The notes: generated from the letters alone by a model not told the origin. Shown: positions 5,085-12,604, counted from the first letter of the stretch. The stretch is 12,646 nt of DNA from CAYJLC01 sp044426355 (GCA_044426355.1 JAWXUO010000051.1:1-12646), one strand, 5' to 3'. Numbers and translations are program-made.

Positions 5085-5138
5085 ATGCTTGAAATTGTAT
5101 TATATTTTTATTTATAATTACTTAAAATTGTCAAGCAT
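5085..5138 (+). repeat. 8-bp inverted repeat around an A/T loop
   Basis: ATGCTTGA (5085-5092) pairs with TCAAGCAT (5131-5138), separated by 38 nt of nearly pure A/T. It could be the last hairpin of the phage intergenic region or the arms of an attachment site for the neighbouring recombinase. Confidence 0.5.
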
Positions 5139-5330
5139 ATATTATTTACAGTAGTGTTTTTAATGTGAAATATGATAAAAATAAGAAGTAAAATATGAAA
5201 AATTATATGTTTACAAAAATTATAGTGCAATAAACATCACTGTGTTTTGTACTAAAGTTTTGAGTTTATATAAGTTGGAAAATGAAAAGCTTAGTATATT
5301 TACATCGTATTAAAATTTAGTAAAATTTTG

Positions 5331-5336
5331 TATAAT
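5331..5336 (+). promoter_or_regulatory. Probable -10 box of the Xer-type recombinase gene
   Basis: TATAAT at 5331-5336 is a perfect -10 hexamer, 40 bp upstream of the chosen ATG. No good -35 is present at 17 bp. The preceding TTAGTAAAATTT is also found just before the -10 of the RluD-family gene (11031-11053), so the two promoters look related. Confidence 0.45.
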
Positions 5337-5375
5337 TAGCTATATTTAGCTTGAAAAATGAATTGGAGAATAAAA

Positions 5376-6377
5376 ATGAAAAATCGTTTAACTGATACAG
5401 AAATTCCAGACTGCGTGCGAAAATTTTTAATTTATACGCAAACTGTCCAAAATAAATCTGAGAAAACAACAGAAGAATATTATTTCGATTTACGTCTATT
5501 TTTTCGGTTTTTGGTGAAAAAAAGAAATAAAACCAATATCCCTATTGATGAAATTTACATCGCAGATATTGATATGGATTTTGTGAAAACTATAAACCTT
5601 GATGATGCGTATGATTTTTTAGCTTATTTAGGTACGGAAAGAATTTTACATCACAAATCGAAAAATAGCAAAGTTGGGCTTTCTGCAACGTCACGAGCAA
5701 GAAAAATTTCGTGTTTACGCTCATTTTTTAAATTTTTAGTGGATAAAACACAAGTTTTAGAAGTAAATCCTATAGCAAATTTGGATATTCCTAAAAAAAG
5801 TGAAACTTTGCCTAAATATTTAACTTTAGACGAAAGCGTGAAACTTGTAAATTCAATCGACGGTACATACAAAGAGCGTGATACATGCATAATTTTGCTT
5901 TTTTTGAGTTGTGGACTAAGGGTTTCGGAGCTTGTTGGAATAAATTTGAATGATATTCAAGATTTTGCACTACGAATTCGTGGTAAAGGCAATAAAGAGA
6001 GAATTGTATATTTAAATCAACCGTGTATAGATGCTTTGACAGAATATTTAAAGGTGCGTCAAAATCCAAATTTATCTGATGAAAATGCACTTTTTATTAG
6101 CAGACAAAGCAATCGAATTAATGTGCAAACTGTAAAATGGATTGTGAAAAAGCATGTGGGTCAATCGGGATTAAATCGTGATGATATTTCGGCTCATAAA
6201 CTTCGTCACACAGCTGCAACTTTGATGTATTCAAACGGTGTAGATATTAGAACTCTGCAAGAGGTTTTAGGGCATAAAAACCTTGATACTACGATGATTT
6301 ACACACATATCGATAATTCTAACTTGCGTTCAGCTTCACAAATAAATCCAATATCTCAAGTTAAAATTAGCAAATAA
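5376..6377 (+). CDS. Xer-type tyrosine recombinase, 333 aa
   Basis: I start at ATG 5376, five bases after GGAGAA (5365-5370), not at ATG 5358, which has no ribosome binding site. An N-terminal SAM-like core-binding domain covers about residues 5-140. The catalytic domain follows, with all expected residues: R182 (CGLRVSEL), the RGKGNKER lysine turn near 210, H274 and R277 (HKLRH), H300 (LGHKNLDTT) and Y309 (YTHI). The enzyme should cut and rejoin DNA as XerC/XerD do, resolving chromosome dimers or integrating phage DNA. It is longer than the usual ~300 residues because of an insertion around 80-105. From memory, Clostridia chromosomal Xer proteins of about 330-350 residues share this form, so a host origin is likely, but it could be the phage integrase. 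It converges on gntR with 2 bp between stop codons. Confidence 0.88.
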   Translation: MKNRLTDTEIPDCVRKFLIYTQTVQNKSEKTTEEYYFDLRLFFRFLVKKRNKTNIPIDEIYIADIDMDFVKTINLDDAYDFLAYLGTERILHHKSKNSKVGLSATSRARKISCLRSFFKFLVDKTQVLEVNPIANLDIPKKSETLPKYLTLDESVKLVNSIDGTYKERDTCIILLFLSCGLRVSELVGINLNDIQDFALRIRGKGNKERIVYLNQPCIDALTEYLKVRQNPNLSDENALFISRQSNRINVQTVKWIVKKHVGQSGLNRDDISAHKLRHTAATLMYSNGVDIRTLQEVLGHKNLDTTMIYTHIDNSNLRSASQINPISQVKISK

Positions 6378-6379
6378 AT

Positions 6380-6748
6380 TTAAAAATCTTCATATAAAAC
6401 GTTTATAATCTCGATGAAATCTTCCTTAGACAGCGAAATACCTTTTGCTGTTATGATGATTTTGTCGAGTTCTTTTTCTATTTTAGAAATTGCAATATCA
6501 CGCATATTATCTATATTATTTGAGGCTACAAAATAACCTTTTGCAGGAATTGCATAGATAAAACCGAGATGTTCAAGTTCTTCATAAGCTTTTTTGACAG
6601 TTATAACACTAACTTTAATTTCAGAAGATAAATTTCGTATCGACGGTAAAGAATCACCTGTAGAAAGTTCGCCATTTAAAATTTGATTTTTTATAGAAAA
6701 AATAATTTGTTCGTAAAGAGGTGTGTCGTTTGACATATTAATAATCAT
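6380..6748 (-). CDS. GntR-family transcriptional regulator, YtrA type, 122 aa
   Basis: ATG at 6748 follows AGGAG (6758-6762 on the minus strand). Residues 8-75 form the GntR winged helix: PLYEQIIFSIKNQILNGEL, then LPSIRNLSSEIKVSVITVKKAYEELE, then a wing ending AKGYFV. Only about 45 residues follow, the short helical dimerisation tail of the YtrA subfamily rather than an FCD, UTRA or aminotransferase domain. YtrA-type genes usually precede an ABC transporter that they repress. Here the gene is alone, ending 2 bp from the convergent recombinase gene, so its targets may be elsewhere. A perfect palindrome on its own promoter points to autoregulation. Confidence 0.9.
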   Translation of the reverse strand: MIINMSNDTPLYEQIIFSIKNQILNGELSTGDSLPSIRNLSSEIKVSVITVKKAYEELEHLGFIYAIPAKGYFVASNNIDNMRDIAISKIEKELDKIIITAKGISLSKEDFIEIINVLYEDF

Positions 6749-6771
6749 TATGAATAACTCCTATCTGTGCA

Positions 6772-6789
6772 TACTGTATATATACAGTA
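6772..6789 (-). promoter_or_regulatory. Palindromic GntR operator overlapping the gntR promoter
   Basis: TACTGTATATATACAGTA is a perfect 18-bp palindrome. On the minus strand the -35 TTGACA lies at 6807-6812, and 17 bp on is TACTGT (6784-6789), a plausible -10 inside the palindrome. Binding of a YtrA-type dimer here would block the promoter. The site begins 24 bp upstream of the gene. Confidence 0.8.
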
Positions 6790-6806
6790 ACATATTTTAT
6801 GTTTTT

Positions 6807-6812
6807 TGTCAA
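6807..6812 (-). promoter_or_regulatory. -35 box of gntR
   Basis: Consensus TTGACA on the minus strand, with a 17-bp spacer to TACTGT. It lies at the end of the T run of the radA terminator, so the two transcription units are packed end to end. Confidence 0.65.
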
Positions 6813-6820
6813 GAAAAAAA

Positions 6821-6851
6821 TAATACAGACTGAAAAAATCAATCTGTATTA
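6821..6851 (-). terminator. Intrinsic terminator of the cwlD-radA unit
   Basis: 13-bp arms at 6821-6833 and 6839-6851 (TAATACAG..TGA / TCA..CTGTATTA) pair with a single G-U on the minus-strand transcript. A run of seven T follows on the minus strand. It begins 16 bp after the radA stop. Confidence 0.82.
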
Positions 6852-6866
6852 TACAAAAAGTATGAA

Positions 6867-8222
6867 TTATAAAGCTATTTTTATAGCATCTATAATTGTT
6901 TTTACCTTGTGGACTTTAAGTCCTTTTGGAATTTTTACATCATTTAAATCTTGATTTGGCACTATACAGACCTTAAAACCTAGTCGATAAGCTTCGTTTA
7001 TTCGCTGTGAAATTCCAGAAACTGCTCGAAGTTCCCCTGTTAATCCGACTTCTCCGAATGAAGCTAAGTTTTCGAGAACGGGTTTATCCATATAGCTAGA
7101 TGCGATAGCTAAAATTATTGGTAAATCTATAGCAGGTTCGTCAATTTTTAAGCCCCCTACCACATTCAAATATGCATCGTTTGTGCTCATATAAAGCCCT
7201 ACTCTTTTTTCTAAAATAGCGAGTAAAAGCACCATTCTGTTATAATCTATGCCAGCAGAAGTGCGTCTTGGTACACCGAATGACGTTTTTGTGACCAACG
7301 CTTGAATTTCTGTTAAAATAGGACGACTTCCTTCAATTGTGCAAGCTATACAATTTCCGGCAGAACTTTCTGGTCTACCTGCTAATAAAACGGCAGATGG
7401 ATTTTCTATTTCAACTAGTCCTTTGTCGGACATTTCGAAAACTCCTATTTCATTTGTAGACCCAAAACGATTTTTTTCTGCACGTAGCATGCGATAAGAA
7501 ATGTTTTTTTCGCCCTCAAAATAAAGCACACAGTCAACCATATGCTCTAAAATTTTAGGTCCTGCGATAGCTCCATCTTTATTTACATGCCCAACCACGA
7601 AAATAGTTGTGTTTTTCGATTTTGCATACTGCATAAGCTCCATTGCACACTCTTTTATCTGGGTTGTATTTCCTGGTGCTGATGAAATATCGCTTTTATA
7701 GACGGTTTGAATAGAGTCGATTATCACAACGTCAGGTTTTGCAAGGTCCATTTCACGTATAATTGACGACATATCAGTTTCTGCTAAAATAAATAAATTT
7801 TCACTGCTCACAGACAGCCTAGAGGCACGTAATTTGATTTGTTTTAAAGATTCTTCGCCAGAAACATATAAAACTGATGCTGTTTTGCAAAGATTGTCGC
7901 AAATTTGAAGTAAAAGTGTAGATTTTCCGATTCCAGGTTCTCCACCAACTAGCACAAATGATCCCGAAACAGCTCCACCACCCAAAACACGGTTTAATTC
8001 GTTCATACCAGTATCAAAGCGAACTTCGTTATCTGTTGTAATGTTAACTAACTTTACAGGTTTATTATTTTCAATAGAATTAATAATTCCACGTGTTTTT
8101 TTCTCAGGGGCTACTTTAAATTCCTCTAAAGTGTTCCATTGTTTACAGCTTGGACATTGTCCTTGCCACTTTATGCTTTCGTTGCCACATTCAGAGCATA
8201 GATATACTGTTTTTTGTTTCAT
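6867..8222 (-). CDS. radA: DNA repair protein RadA (Sms), 451 aa
   Basis: ATG at 8222 is preceded by AAAAGGA (8231-8237). The order of domains is that of RadA: a four-cysteine zinc finger (C9, C12, C23, C26), a RecA-like ATPase with Walker A GEPGIGKST (94-102) and Walker B VVIIDS, the RadA-specific KNRFG motif near residue 250, and a C-terminal Lon-protease-like domain. RadA is a hexameric DnaB-like helicase that drives branch migration in recombination and repair. The length is normal. Its first 32 bp overlap the end of cwlD, so the two are co-transcribed and probably translationally coupled. A clear terminator follows. Confidence 0.97.
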   Translation of the reverse strand: MKQKTVYLCSECGNESIKWQGQCPSCKQWNTLEEFKVAPEKKTRGIINSIENNKPVKLVNITTDNEVRFDTGMNELNRVLGGGAVSGSFVLVGGEPGIGKSTLLLQICDNLCKTASVLYVSGEESLKQIKLRASRLSVSSENLFILAETDMSSIIREMDLAKPDVVIIDSIQTVYKSDISSAPGNTTQIKECAMELMQYAKSKNTTIFVVGHVNKDGAIAGPKILEHMVDCVLYFEGEKNISYRMLRAEKNRFGSTNEIGVFEMSDKGLVEIENPSAVLLAGRPESSAGNCIACTIEGSRPILTEIQALVTKTSFGVPRRTSAGIDYNRMVLLLAILEKRVGLYMSTNDAYLNVVGGLKIDEPAIDLPIILAIASSYMDKPVLENLASFGEVGLTGELRAVSGISQRINEAYRLGFKVCIVPNQDLNDVKIPKGLKVHKVKTIIDAIKIAL

Positions 8223-8916
8223 AATTTAGTTCCTTTTGTATTTTTGAATAAGATGAAATCATACAAATTGCAAGTTTTGTTTGATATTCTTGTGTATCTA
8301 GGAGTTTTTCTTCAATTTCGTTGGATAAAAATCCACATTCGTAAATTATAGCAGGACAATTTGTGTTTTCTATTAAATATATACTTGCTGGCACTAAAAG
8401 TGCATTGCGTTCGTTGGAAAAATCTATAGAATTTTTTATTTGACTTTGCAAGATATTCGCTAAATTTTCGCTTATATCGTAATTATTATAAAAAATTTGT
8501 GCTCCGTGATACTGGCTATCAGTGAAAGAGTTTAGATGTACGCTAATTAAAAATGGATTTTCGAAAGAATTTACAAAATCTGTGCGAGCTTTTGTATCTG
8601 CAACTTTGTTTTCTTTTATATTTGCTGATGGATTAAAATCAAGACTATTATCGTCATTTCGAGTTAAAATAGACGAAATACCTAAAAAAGTACATAAATA
8701 ATCAGCTTTTTTGCTGATATTTAGCGTGATATATTGCTCGCAAATGCCGTTTACACTGACTGCTCCACCATCAAGACCACCATGACCTGCATCAATTATT
8801 AAAATTGAATCATTAAAGTTTTCGTTGTTCCAAACTGTTTGAATATTTTTTTCATCGTGATACAAAACTGAAATTAAGAGTAAAGTTAAAAAAGTTGCGA
8901 TAAATCTATTTTTCAT
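8191..8916 (-). CDS. cwlD: CwlD-like N-acetylmuramoyl-L-alanine amidase (Amidase_3), 241 aa
   Basis: I start at ATG 8916, seven bases after GGAGG (8924-8928). The frame extends 10 codons upstream to 8946 but without a ribosome binding site. The N-terminus (MKNRFIATFLTLLLISVLY) is a signal peptide or membrane anchor. The Amidase_3 fold shows the zinc ligands H in DAGHGGLDGG, E in CEQYITLNIS and H in SVHLNS, and the catalytic glutamate in YECGFLSN. The enzyme cuts the bond between N-acetylmuramate and L-alanine in peptidoglycan outside the membrane. Its size and single-domain form fit CwlD, which makes muramic-lactam in the spore cortex, so the host could be a spore former; a vegetative role is also possible. 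It heads an operon with radA. Confidence 0.86.
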   Translation of the reverse strand: MKNRFIATFLTLLLISVLYHDEKNIQTVWNNENFNDSILIIDAGHGGLDGGAVSVNGICEQYITLNISKKADYLCTFLGISSILTRNDDNSLDFNPSANIKENKVADTKARTDFVNSFENPFLISVHLNSFTDSQYHGAQIFYNNYDISENLANILQSQIKNSIDFSNERNALLVPASIYLIENTNCPAIIYECGFLSNEIEEKLLDTQEYQTKLAICMISSYSKIQKELNYETKNSISML

Positions 8917-8969
8917 AAAAGCACCTCCACATAAAAAGATATGCAAAGTGCAGTTCTAAAATTACTACT

Positions 8970-8975
8970 ATTATA
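8970..8975 (-). promoter_or_regulatory. Probable -10 box of the cwlD-radA unit
   Basis: TATAAT on the minus strand, with a weak -35 (TATACA, 8993-8998) 17 bp upstream and about 53 bp before the cwlD ATG. No spore sigma-factor promoter could be recognised by eye. Confidence 0.5.
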
Positions 8976-9030
8976 TCAAATTTCAAGCAATTTGTATATA
9001 GTTTTGTGTAGTAATAAATTATTTGCAAAA

Positions 9031-9057
9031 AAATTCTCTGAAAAAATCAGAGAATTT
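9031..9057 (-). terminator. Intrinsic terminator of typA
   Basis: Perfect 11-bp arms (AAATTCTCTGA 9031-9041, TCAGAGAATTT 9047-9057) around an AAAAA/TTTTT loop, followed by T residues on the minus strand. It starts six bases after the typA stop. Confidence 0.85.
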
Positions 9058-9063
9058 ATTATA

Positions 9064-10884
9064 TTAAGAGTTTTTCTTAGCTTTTGCTCTTTGGTTTTTA
9101 TCTAAAATAGCTTTGCGTATTCTGATATTTTCAGGAGTAATTTCTAAAATTTCGTCATCAGAAATAAATTCCATAGCATCTTCGATACTCATATTTCTAG
9201 GAGTAATCAATCTCATGCTGTCATCACTACCAGATGCACGCATATTTGTAAGTTGTTTTCTTTTACAAACATTTACAACTAAATCTTCTGCTTTTGGACT
9301 AAATCCAACAACCATACCTTCATAAACGTCAGTTCCTGCTGTTATAAATAAAGTTCCACGTTCTTGAGCGTTATAAAGACCATAAGTTACAGCTTCTCCA
9401 GATTCGAAAGCAACTAAAGAACCAGTTAAACGTTTTGGAATATCGCCTTTAAATTCTTGATATTCATAAAAAACTGTGTTTAAAATGCCTTCACCTTTAG
9501 TATCTGTTAAAAATTCGTTTCTGTAGCCAAAAAGACCACGAGAAGGAATGTAAAATTCGATTTTCATTCTGTCGTCACCTTGTGGTGACATAGAAACAAG
9601 TTCGCCTTTTCTAGAACCCATTTTTTCCATAACAGAACCTTGACAATTCACAGGAACATCGACAACTAAATGCTCGATAGGCTCGTGACGTACACCGTCA
9701 ATATCTTTATATAGAACACGAGGTGAACCAACTTGGAATTCATATCCTTCACGACGCATATTTTCAATTAAAATTGATAAATGCATTTCGCCACGTCCAG
9801 AAACCTTGAAAGTATCAGTGTTTGCAGTTTCACGAACACGAAGTGATACATCTTTTAAAAGTTCTTTCATAAGTCTGTCACGAATTTGACGAGTAGTTAC
9901 AAATTTGCCTTCACGTCCTGCGAAAGGACTATCGTTTACCATGAAATTCATTTCAACAGTAGGTTCTGTGATGTCAACGAACTCAAGAGGTTCAACTTTA
10001 TTTACAGCACAAATAGTTTGACCGATTGTGATATTTTCAGCACCTGAAAGACAAACGATGTCGCCAGCTTTAGCAGTTTCGATTGGGGATCTACCAAGGC
10101 TATCAATTTCGTAAAGTGTAACAATTTTTGATTTATAAGGCTTTATATCGCCTAAATAGTCACAAATTGTGATTTCTTGGTTAACACGAACTTCGCCACG
10201 TTCAACACGACCGATTGCAATACGTCCAACATACTCGTTGTAATCTATAGACGACACTAAAATTTGCAAATCGTCAGTAATATTAACTTCTGGTGGGTCG
10301 ATATGCTCTAAAATTGTGTTAAACAAAGGTTTTAAATCTGTGCCTAGAACGTCCATATCTAGTGAAGCGATACCAGCTTTTGCAGAACAAAAAACGAAAG
10401 GACTATCAAGTTGTTCGTCAGTTGCGTTTAAATTCATAAATAATTCTAAAGTTTCGTCTTCAATTTCTGCTACTCGAGCATCAGGACGGTCAATTTTGTT
10501 TACTACAACGATGATTTTATGACCAAATTCTAAAGCTTTTTGTAAAACAAAGCGAGTTTGTGGCATAGGACCTTCGAAAGAGTCAACTAAAAGCAAAACT
10601 CCGTCAACCATTTTTAAAACACGTTCTACTTCGCCTGAAAAATCGGCATGTCCAGGAGTATCTACAACATTTATTTTAACATCTTCGTAATGTACCGAGG
10701 TATTTTTTGCAAGAATTGTAATCCCACGTTCTTTTTCAAGGTCATTACTGTCCATAACACGTTCTTCTACGTGTTGATTTTCACGAAATGCACCACCTTG
10801 TTTTAACATTGCGTCTACAAGAGTAGTTTTACCGTGGTCAACGTGTGCAATTATTGCGATATTTCTTAAATCAGTTCTTTTCAT
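9064..10884 (-). CDS. typA: Ribosome-associated GTPase TypA/BipA, 606 aa
   Basis: I start at ATG 10884, which has GGAGG at 10889-10893; the frame is open to 10905 but that start lacks a ribosome binding site. The translational GTPase motifs are present: G1 AHVDHGKTT (13-21), ERGITI in switch I, DTPGHADF (G3) and NKID (G4). They are followed by the EF-G-like domains II, III and V and the BipA-specific C-terminal domain. The length equals the usual ~605-615. TypA/BipA binds the 70S ribosome at the factor site, aids 50S assembly and is needed under cold and other stress. It is a single-gene unit with its own -10 and terminator. Confidence 0.98.
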   Translation of the reverse strand: MKRTDLRNIAIIAHVDHGKTTLVDAMLKQGGAFRENQHVEERVMDSNDLEKERGITILAKNTSVHYEDVKINVVDTPGHADFSGEVERVLKMVDGVLLLVDSFEGPMPQTRFVLQKALEFGHKIIVVVNKIDRPDARVAEIEDETLELFMNLNATDEQLDSPFVFCSAKAGIASLDMDVLGTDLKPLFNTILEHIDPPEVNITDDLQILVSSIDYNEYVGRIAIGRVERGEVRVNQEITICDYLGDIKPYKSKIVTLYEIDSLGRSPIETAKAGDIVCLSGAENITIGQTICAVNKVEPLEFVDITEPTVEMNFMVNDSPFAGREGKFVTTRQIRDRLMKELLKDVSLRVRETANTDTFKVSGRGEMHLSILIENMRREGYEFQVGSPRVLYKDIDGVRHEPIEHLVVDVPVNCQGSVMEKMGSRKGELVSMSPQGDDRMKIEFYIPSRGLFGYRNEFLTDTKGEGILNTVFYEYQEFKGDIPKRLTGSLVAFESGEAVTYGLYNAQERGTLFITAGTDVYEGMVVGFSPKAEDLVVNVCKRKQLTNMRASGSDDSMRLITPRNMSIEDAMEFISDDEILEITPENIRIRKAILDKNQRAKAKKNS

Positions 10885-10913
10885 AATTCCTCCATAATAT
10901 TTCAATTATTACT

Positions 10914-10919
10914 ATTATA
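10914..10919 (-). promoter_or_regulatory. Probable -10 box of typA
   Basis: TATAAT on the minus strand, 29 bp upstream of the typA ATG, in the sequence AGTGTATAAT. There is no good -35. The same AGTGTATAAT appears in the divergent promoter at 11044-11053. Confidence 0.5.
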
Positions 10920-11047
10920 CACTTATTTTTAGTATTTTGCTATGTTTTAAATAACAAAGTTTCATCTTTAAAACTCTCTATTTTAGCATAAATGCACAAC
11001 AAAAATGATTTTTTTAGCATTTGCTTTATTTTTAGTAAAATTTAGTG

Positions 11048-11053
11048 TATAAT
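11048..11053 (+). promoter_or_regulatory. Probable -10 box of the RluD-family gene
   Basis: TATAAT 23 bp before the TTG start, in TTTAGTAAAATTTAGTGTATAAT context. The -35 is weak, as in the neighbouring promoters. Confidence 0.5.
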
Positions 11054-11076
11054 AAAAATAAAAAGGAAAATTTGAT

Positions 11077-12018
11077 TTGAAGAAATTTGTAATAAATAAA
11101 AATGATAGTGGACAAAGATTAGACAAGTTTGTAACAAAAGCTGTGCCACTTTTGCCAAAATCGCTTTTGAATAAGTATATTCGGCTGAAAAGGATAAAAT
11201 GTAACGGTAAAAAATGTGAAATATCATATAAATTGCAAGAAAATGATGTTATAGAGATGTACATTAATGACGAGTTTTTTAGTACGGAAGAAAGTGCGTT
11301 TTTAGCTGTAAAGTCGAATATAAAAGTTGTTTATGAAGATGAGAATATTTTGCTTGTGGATAAAAAAATCGGTATGGTGTGTCAACCAGATAAAAATGGA
11401 GATTTGAACACATTAAGCACGCATATAAAAGCGTATTTGTATGAAACGAAGCAATACGACCCTGAAAAGGAATACTCCTTTACACCTGCACTTTGTAATA
11501 GAATTGACAGAAATACTGGTGGAATTGTTATCGCTTGTAAAAATGCAGAGGCTTTGCGTGTTATGAACGAAAAAGTGAAGTTTCATGAGATGGAGAAAAA
11601 ATATTTATGCATAGTTACAGGTGTTTTGAAAAATAAAAGTGGTACATTTTCTAATTATTTATTAAAAAATGATGCTCAAAATAAAGTCTACGTACATAAT
11701 ACGCAGATAAAGGGTTCGAAAACTGCAATTACGCATTATAAAGTTTTAAAAACTAAGGAAAATTTATCGCTAGTGGAATGTAATTTAATAACAGGAAGAA
11801 CTCACCAAATACGAGCTCAATTTGCCAATGCAGGACACCCACTTTTGGGAGATGGAAAATACGGAACGAACAAAATAAATAAGGAATATTCAATTTATCA
11901 CCAGTCTTTATATTCTTATAAACTAAAATTTGTGTGGAAAACAGATGCAGGAATATTAAATTATTTAAATAATAATGAATTTGAAGTAGAAAAAGTAGAT
12001 TTTGCTGAAAAGTTTTAA
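11077..12018 (+). CDS. RluC/RluD-family 23S rRNA pseudouridine synthase, 313 aa
   Basis: The gene starts at TTG 11077, nine bases after AAAGGA (11062-11067). No ATG is available until after the S4 domain, so the rare start is well supported. Residues 1-65 form an S4 RNA-binding domain (DSGQRLDKFVTKAVPLL...). The catalytic domain carries NRIDRNTGGIV (141-151) with D144 as the catalytic aspartate, and GRTHQIRAQFANAGHPLLGD (240-259), both hallmarks of the RluA group. These enzymes convert uridine to pseudouridine in 23S rRNA. RluC and RluD cannot be told apart from the sequence alone, so I give no symbol. It is divergent from typA. Confidence 0.93.
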   Translation: MKKFVINKNDSGQRLDKFVTKAVPLLPKSLLNKYIRLKRIKCNGKKCEISYKLQENDVIEMYINDEFFSTEESAFLAVKSNIKVVYEDENILLVDKKIGMVCQPDKNGDLNTLSTHIKAYLYETKQYDPEKEYSFTPALCNRIDRNTGGIVIACKNAEALRVMNEKVKFHEMEKKYLCIVTGVLKNKSGTFSNYLLKNDAQNKVYVHNTQIKGSKTAITHYKVLKTKENLSLVECNLITGRTHQIRAQFANAGHPLLGDGKYGTNKINKEYSIYHQSLYSYKLKFVWKTDAGILNYLNNNEFEVEKVDFAEKF

Positions 12019-12068
12019 AATTCGAAGAAGCATAAGCGAAAAAACAGATAATTTAAAAATTAATATGT

Positions 12069-12112
12069 GTAATCCCTGTTTGTTAGATTTAGTTCTAATA
12101 TTTGGGGGTTAC
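12069..12112 (+). terminator. Possible terminator hairpin after the RluD-family gene
   Basis: GTAATCCCTG (12069-12078) can pair with TGGGGGTTAC (12103-12112) using several G-U pairs. An inner TTAGA/TCTAA stem (12083-12087, 12094-12098) fits in the loop. TTTATTTT follows. It is 50 bp after the stop codon, so it is plausible but not certain. Confidence 0.45.
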
Positions 12113-12225
12113 TTTATTTTGGTTAATTATATAATCAAATTGAACACATAAAAAAAGTCCACAATAAAAGGATTTTCTGTTAAAATAAAGTAACGACACC
12201 AAAGTAACAGGAGAATCAAAATATT

Positions 12226-12549
12226 ATGGACTATAATAATTATACCACAAATAGTGAAAAAAGCAACAAGGGAAAACATTTAACAGCAGAAGAAAGAGGA
12301 GCAATCCAAGCACTAAAAAGAAACGGATTTTCAAATCGTGAAATTGCAAGACAACTAAAACGAAGCCCGTCAACGATAGGTTACGAACTTAAAAGAGGAA
12401 CGCTTCCGTACACAGGAAAAGGACGAAAATCCAAATATTCAGCCAAACGAGGACTTGCGACATACAAAGAAAATCGCAAACATTGTAGGCACTTAAAAAT
12501 AGTACCAAGAAACTCAAATTTCATATCCTCGAAAAAGTTTAAACTATAG
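12226..12549 (+). pseudogene. IS30-family transposase, N-terminal DNA-binding part only
   Basis: ATG 12226 follows AGGAGAA (12209-12215). Residues 18-60 are the IS30 N-terminal helix-turn-helix: HLTAEERGAIQALKRNGFSN, then REIARQLKRSPSTIGYELKRG, followed by a basic region and KENRKHCR near 81-88. After about residue 92 the sequence no longer looks like a transposase and stops at TAG. The DDE catalytic core (normally about 200 more residues) is missing. The product could bind the element's ends but could not catalyse transposition, and might act as a repressor. Confidence 0.85.
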
Positions 12550-12604
12550 CACTCCAGAAGAATTATTCGACGCTCATCTTGACAAAATTTATATATCTAA
12601 ATAA
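12515..12604 (+). pseudogene. IS30-family transposase, C-terminal tail fragment
   Basis: In the +1 frame relative to the N-terminal fragment, an open stretch ends at TAA 12602-12604 and reads YPRKSLNYSTPEELFDAHLD, then KIYISK. The PRK.LNY.TPEELF motif is the conserved end of IS30 transposases. Its overlap with the N-terminal frame at 12515-12549 shows that the deletion joined the two parts out of frame; the junction lies somewhere between about 12490 and 12525. Confidence 0.85.

Larger units (their letters stand above)
4942..5375 (+). other. Non-coding, hairpin-rich region after rep; candidate phage intergenic region and right phage/chromosome junction
   Basis: A 434-bp gap without a credible gene. 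Its first half (4966-5138) carries four successive inverted repeats, listed separately, and a G6 run at 5066-5071. Filamentous phages concentrate the packaging signal and both replication origins as hairpins in one intergenic region. The second half (5140-5345) is plain AT-rich DNA with a loose inverted repeat (CAGTAGTGTTT near 5150, AAACATCACTG near 5232) and the probable promoter of the Xer gene. The phage-host junction must be near here if the recombinase is chromosomal. No duplicated att core can be identified because the left end is outside the window. Confidence 0.5.

Noticed and set aside
4942..5375. A dif (XerC/XerD) site that would explain phage integration
   Set aside because: Half-site-like stretches exist (TTATTTACAGT near 5141 and TGTTTACAAAA near 5209) but in each case the opposite arm matches poorly, so no full 28-bp site can be claimed by eye.
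5140..5375. A small gene or toxin-antitoxin pair before the recombinase
   Set aside because: All frames are closed within a few codons and there is no ribosome binding site with a usable start.
11042..11264. Minus-strand open frames under the start of the RluD-family gene
   Set aside because: They have no ribosome binding site and lie antisense to a clearly conserved S4 domain; they are shadows of the real gene.
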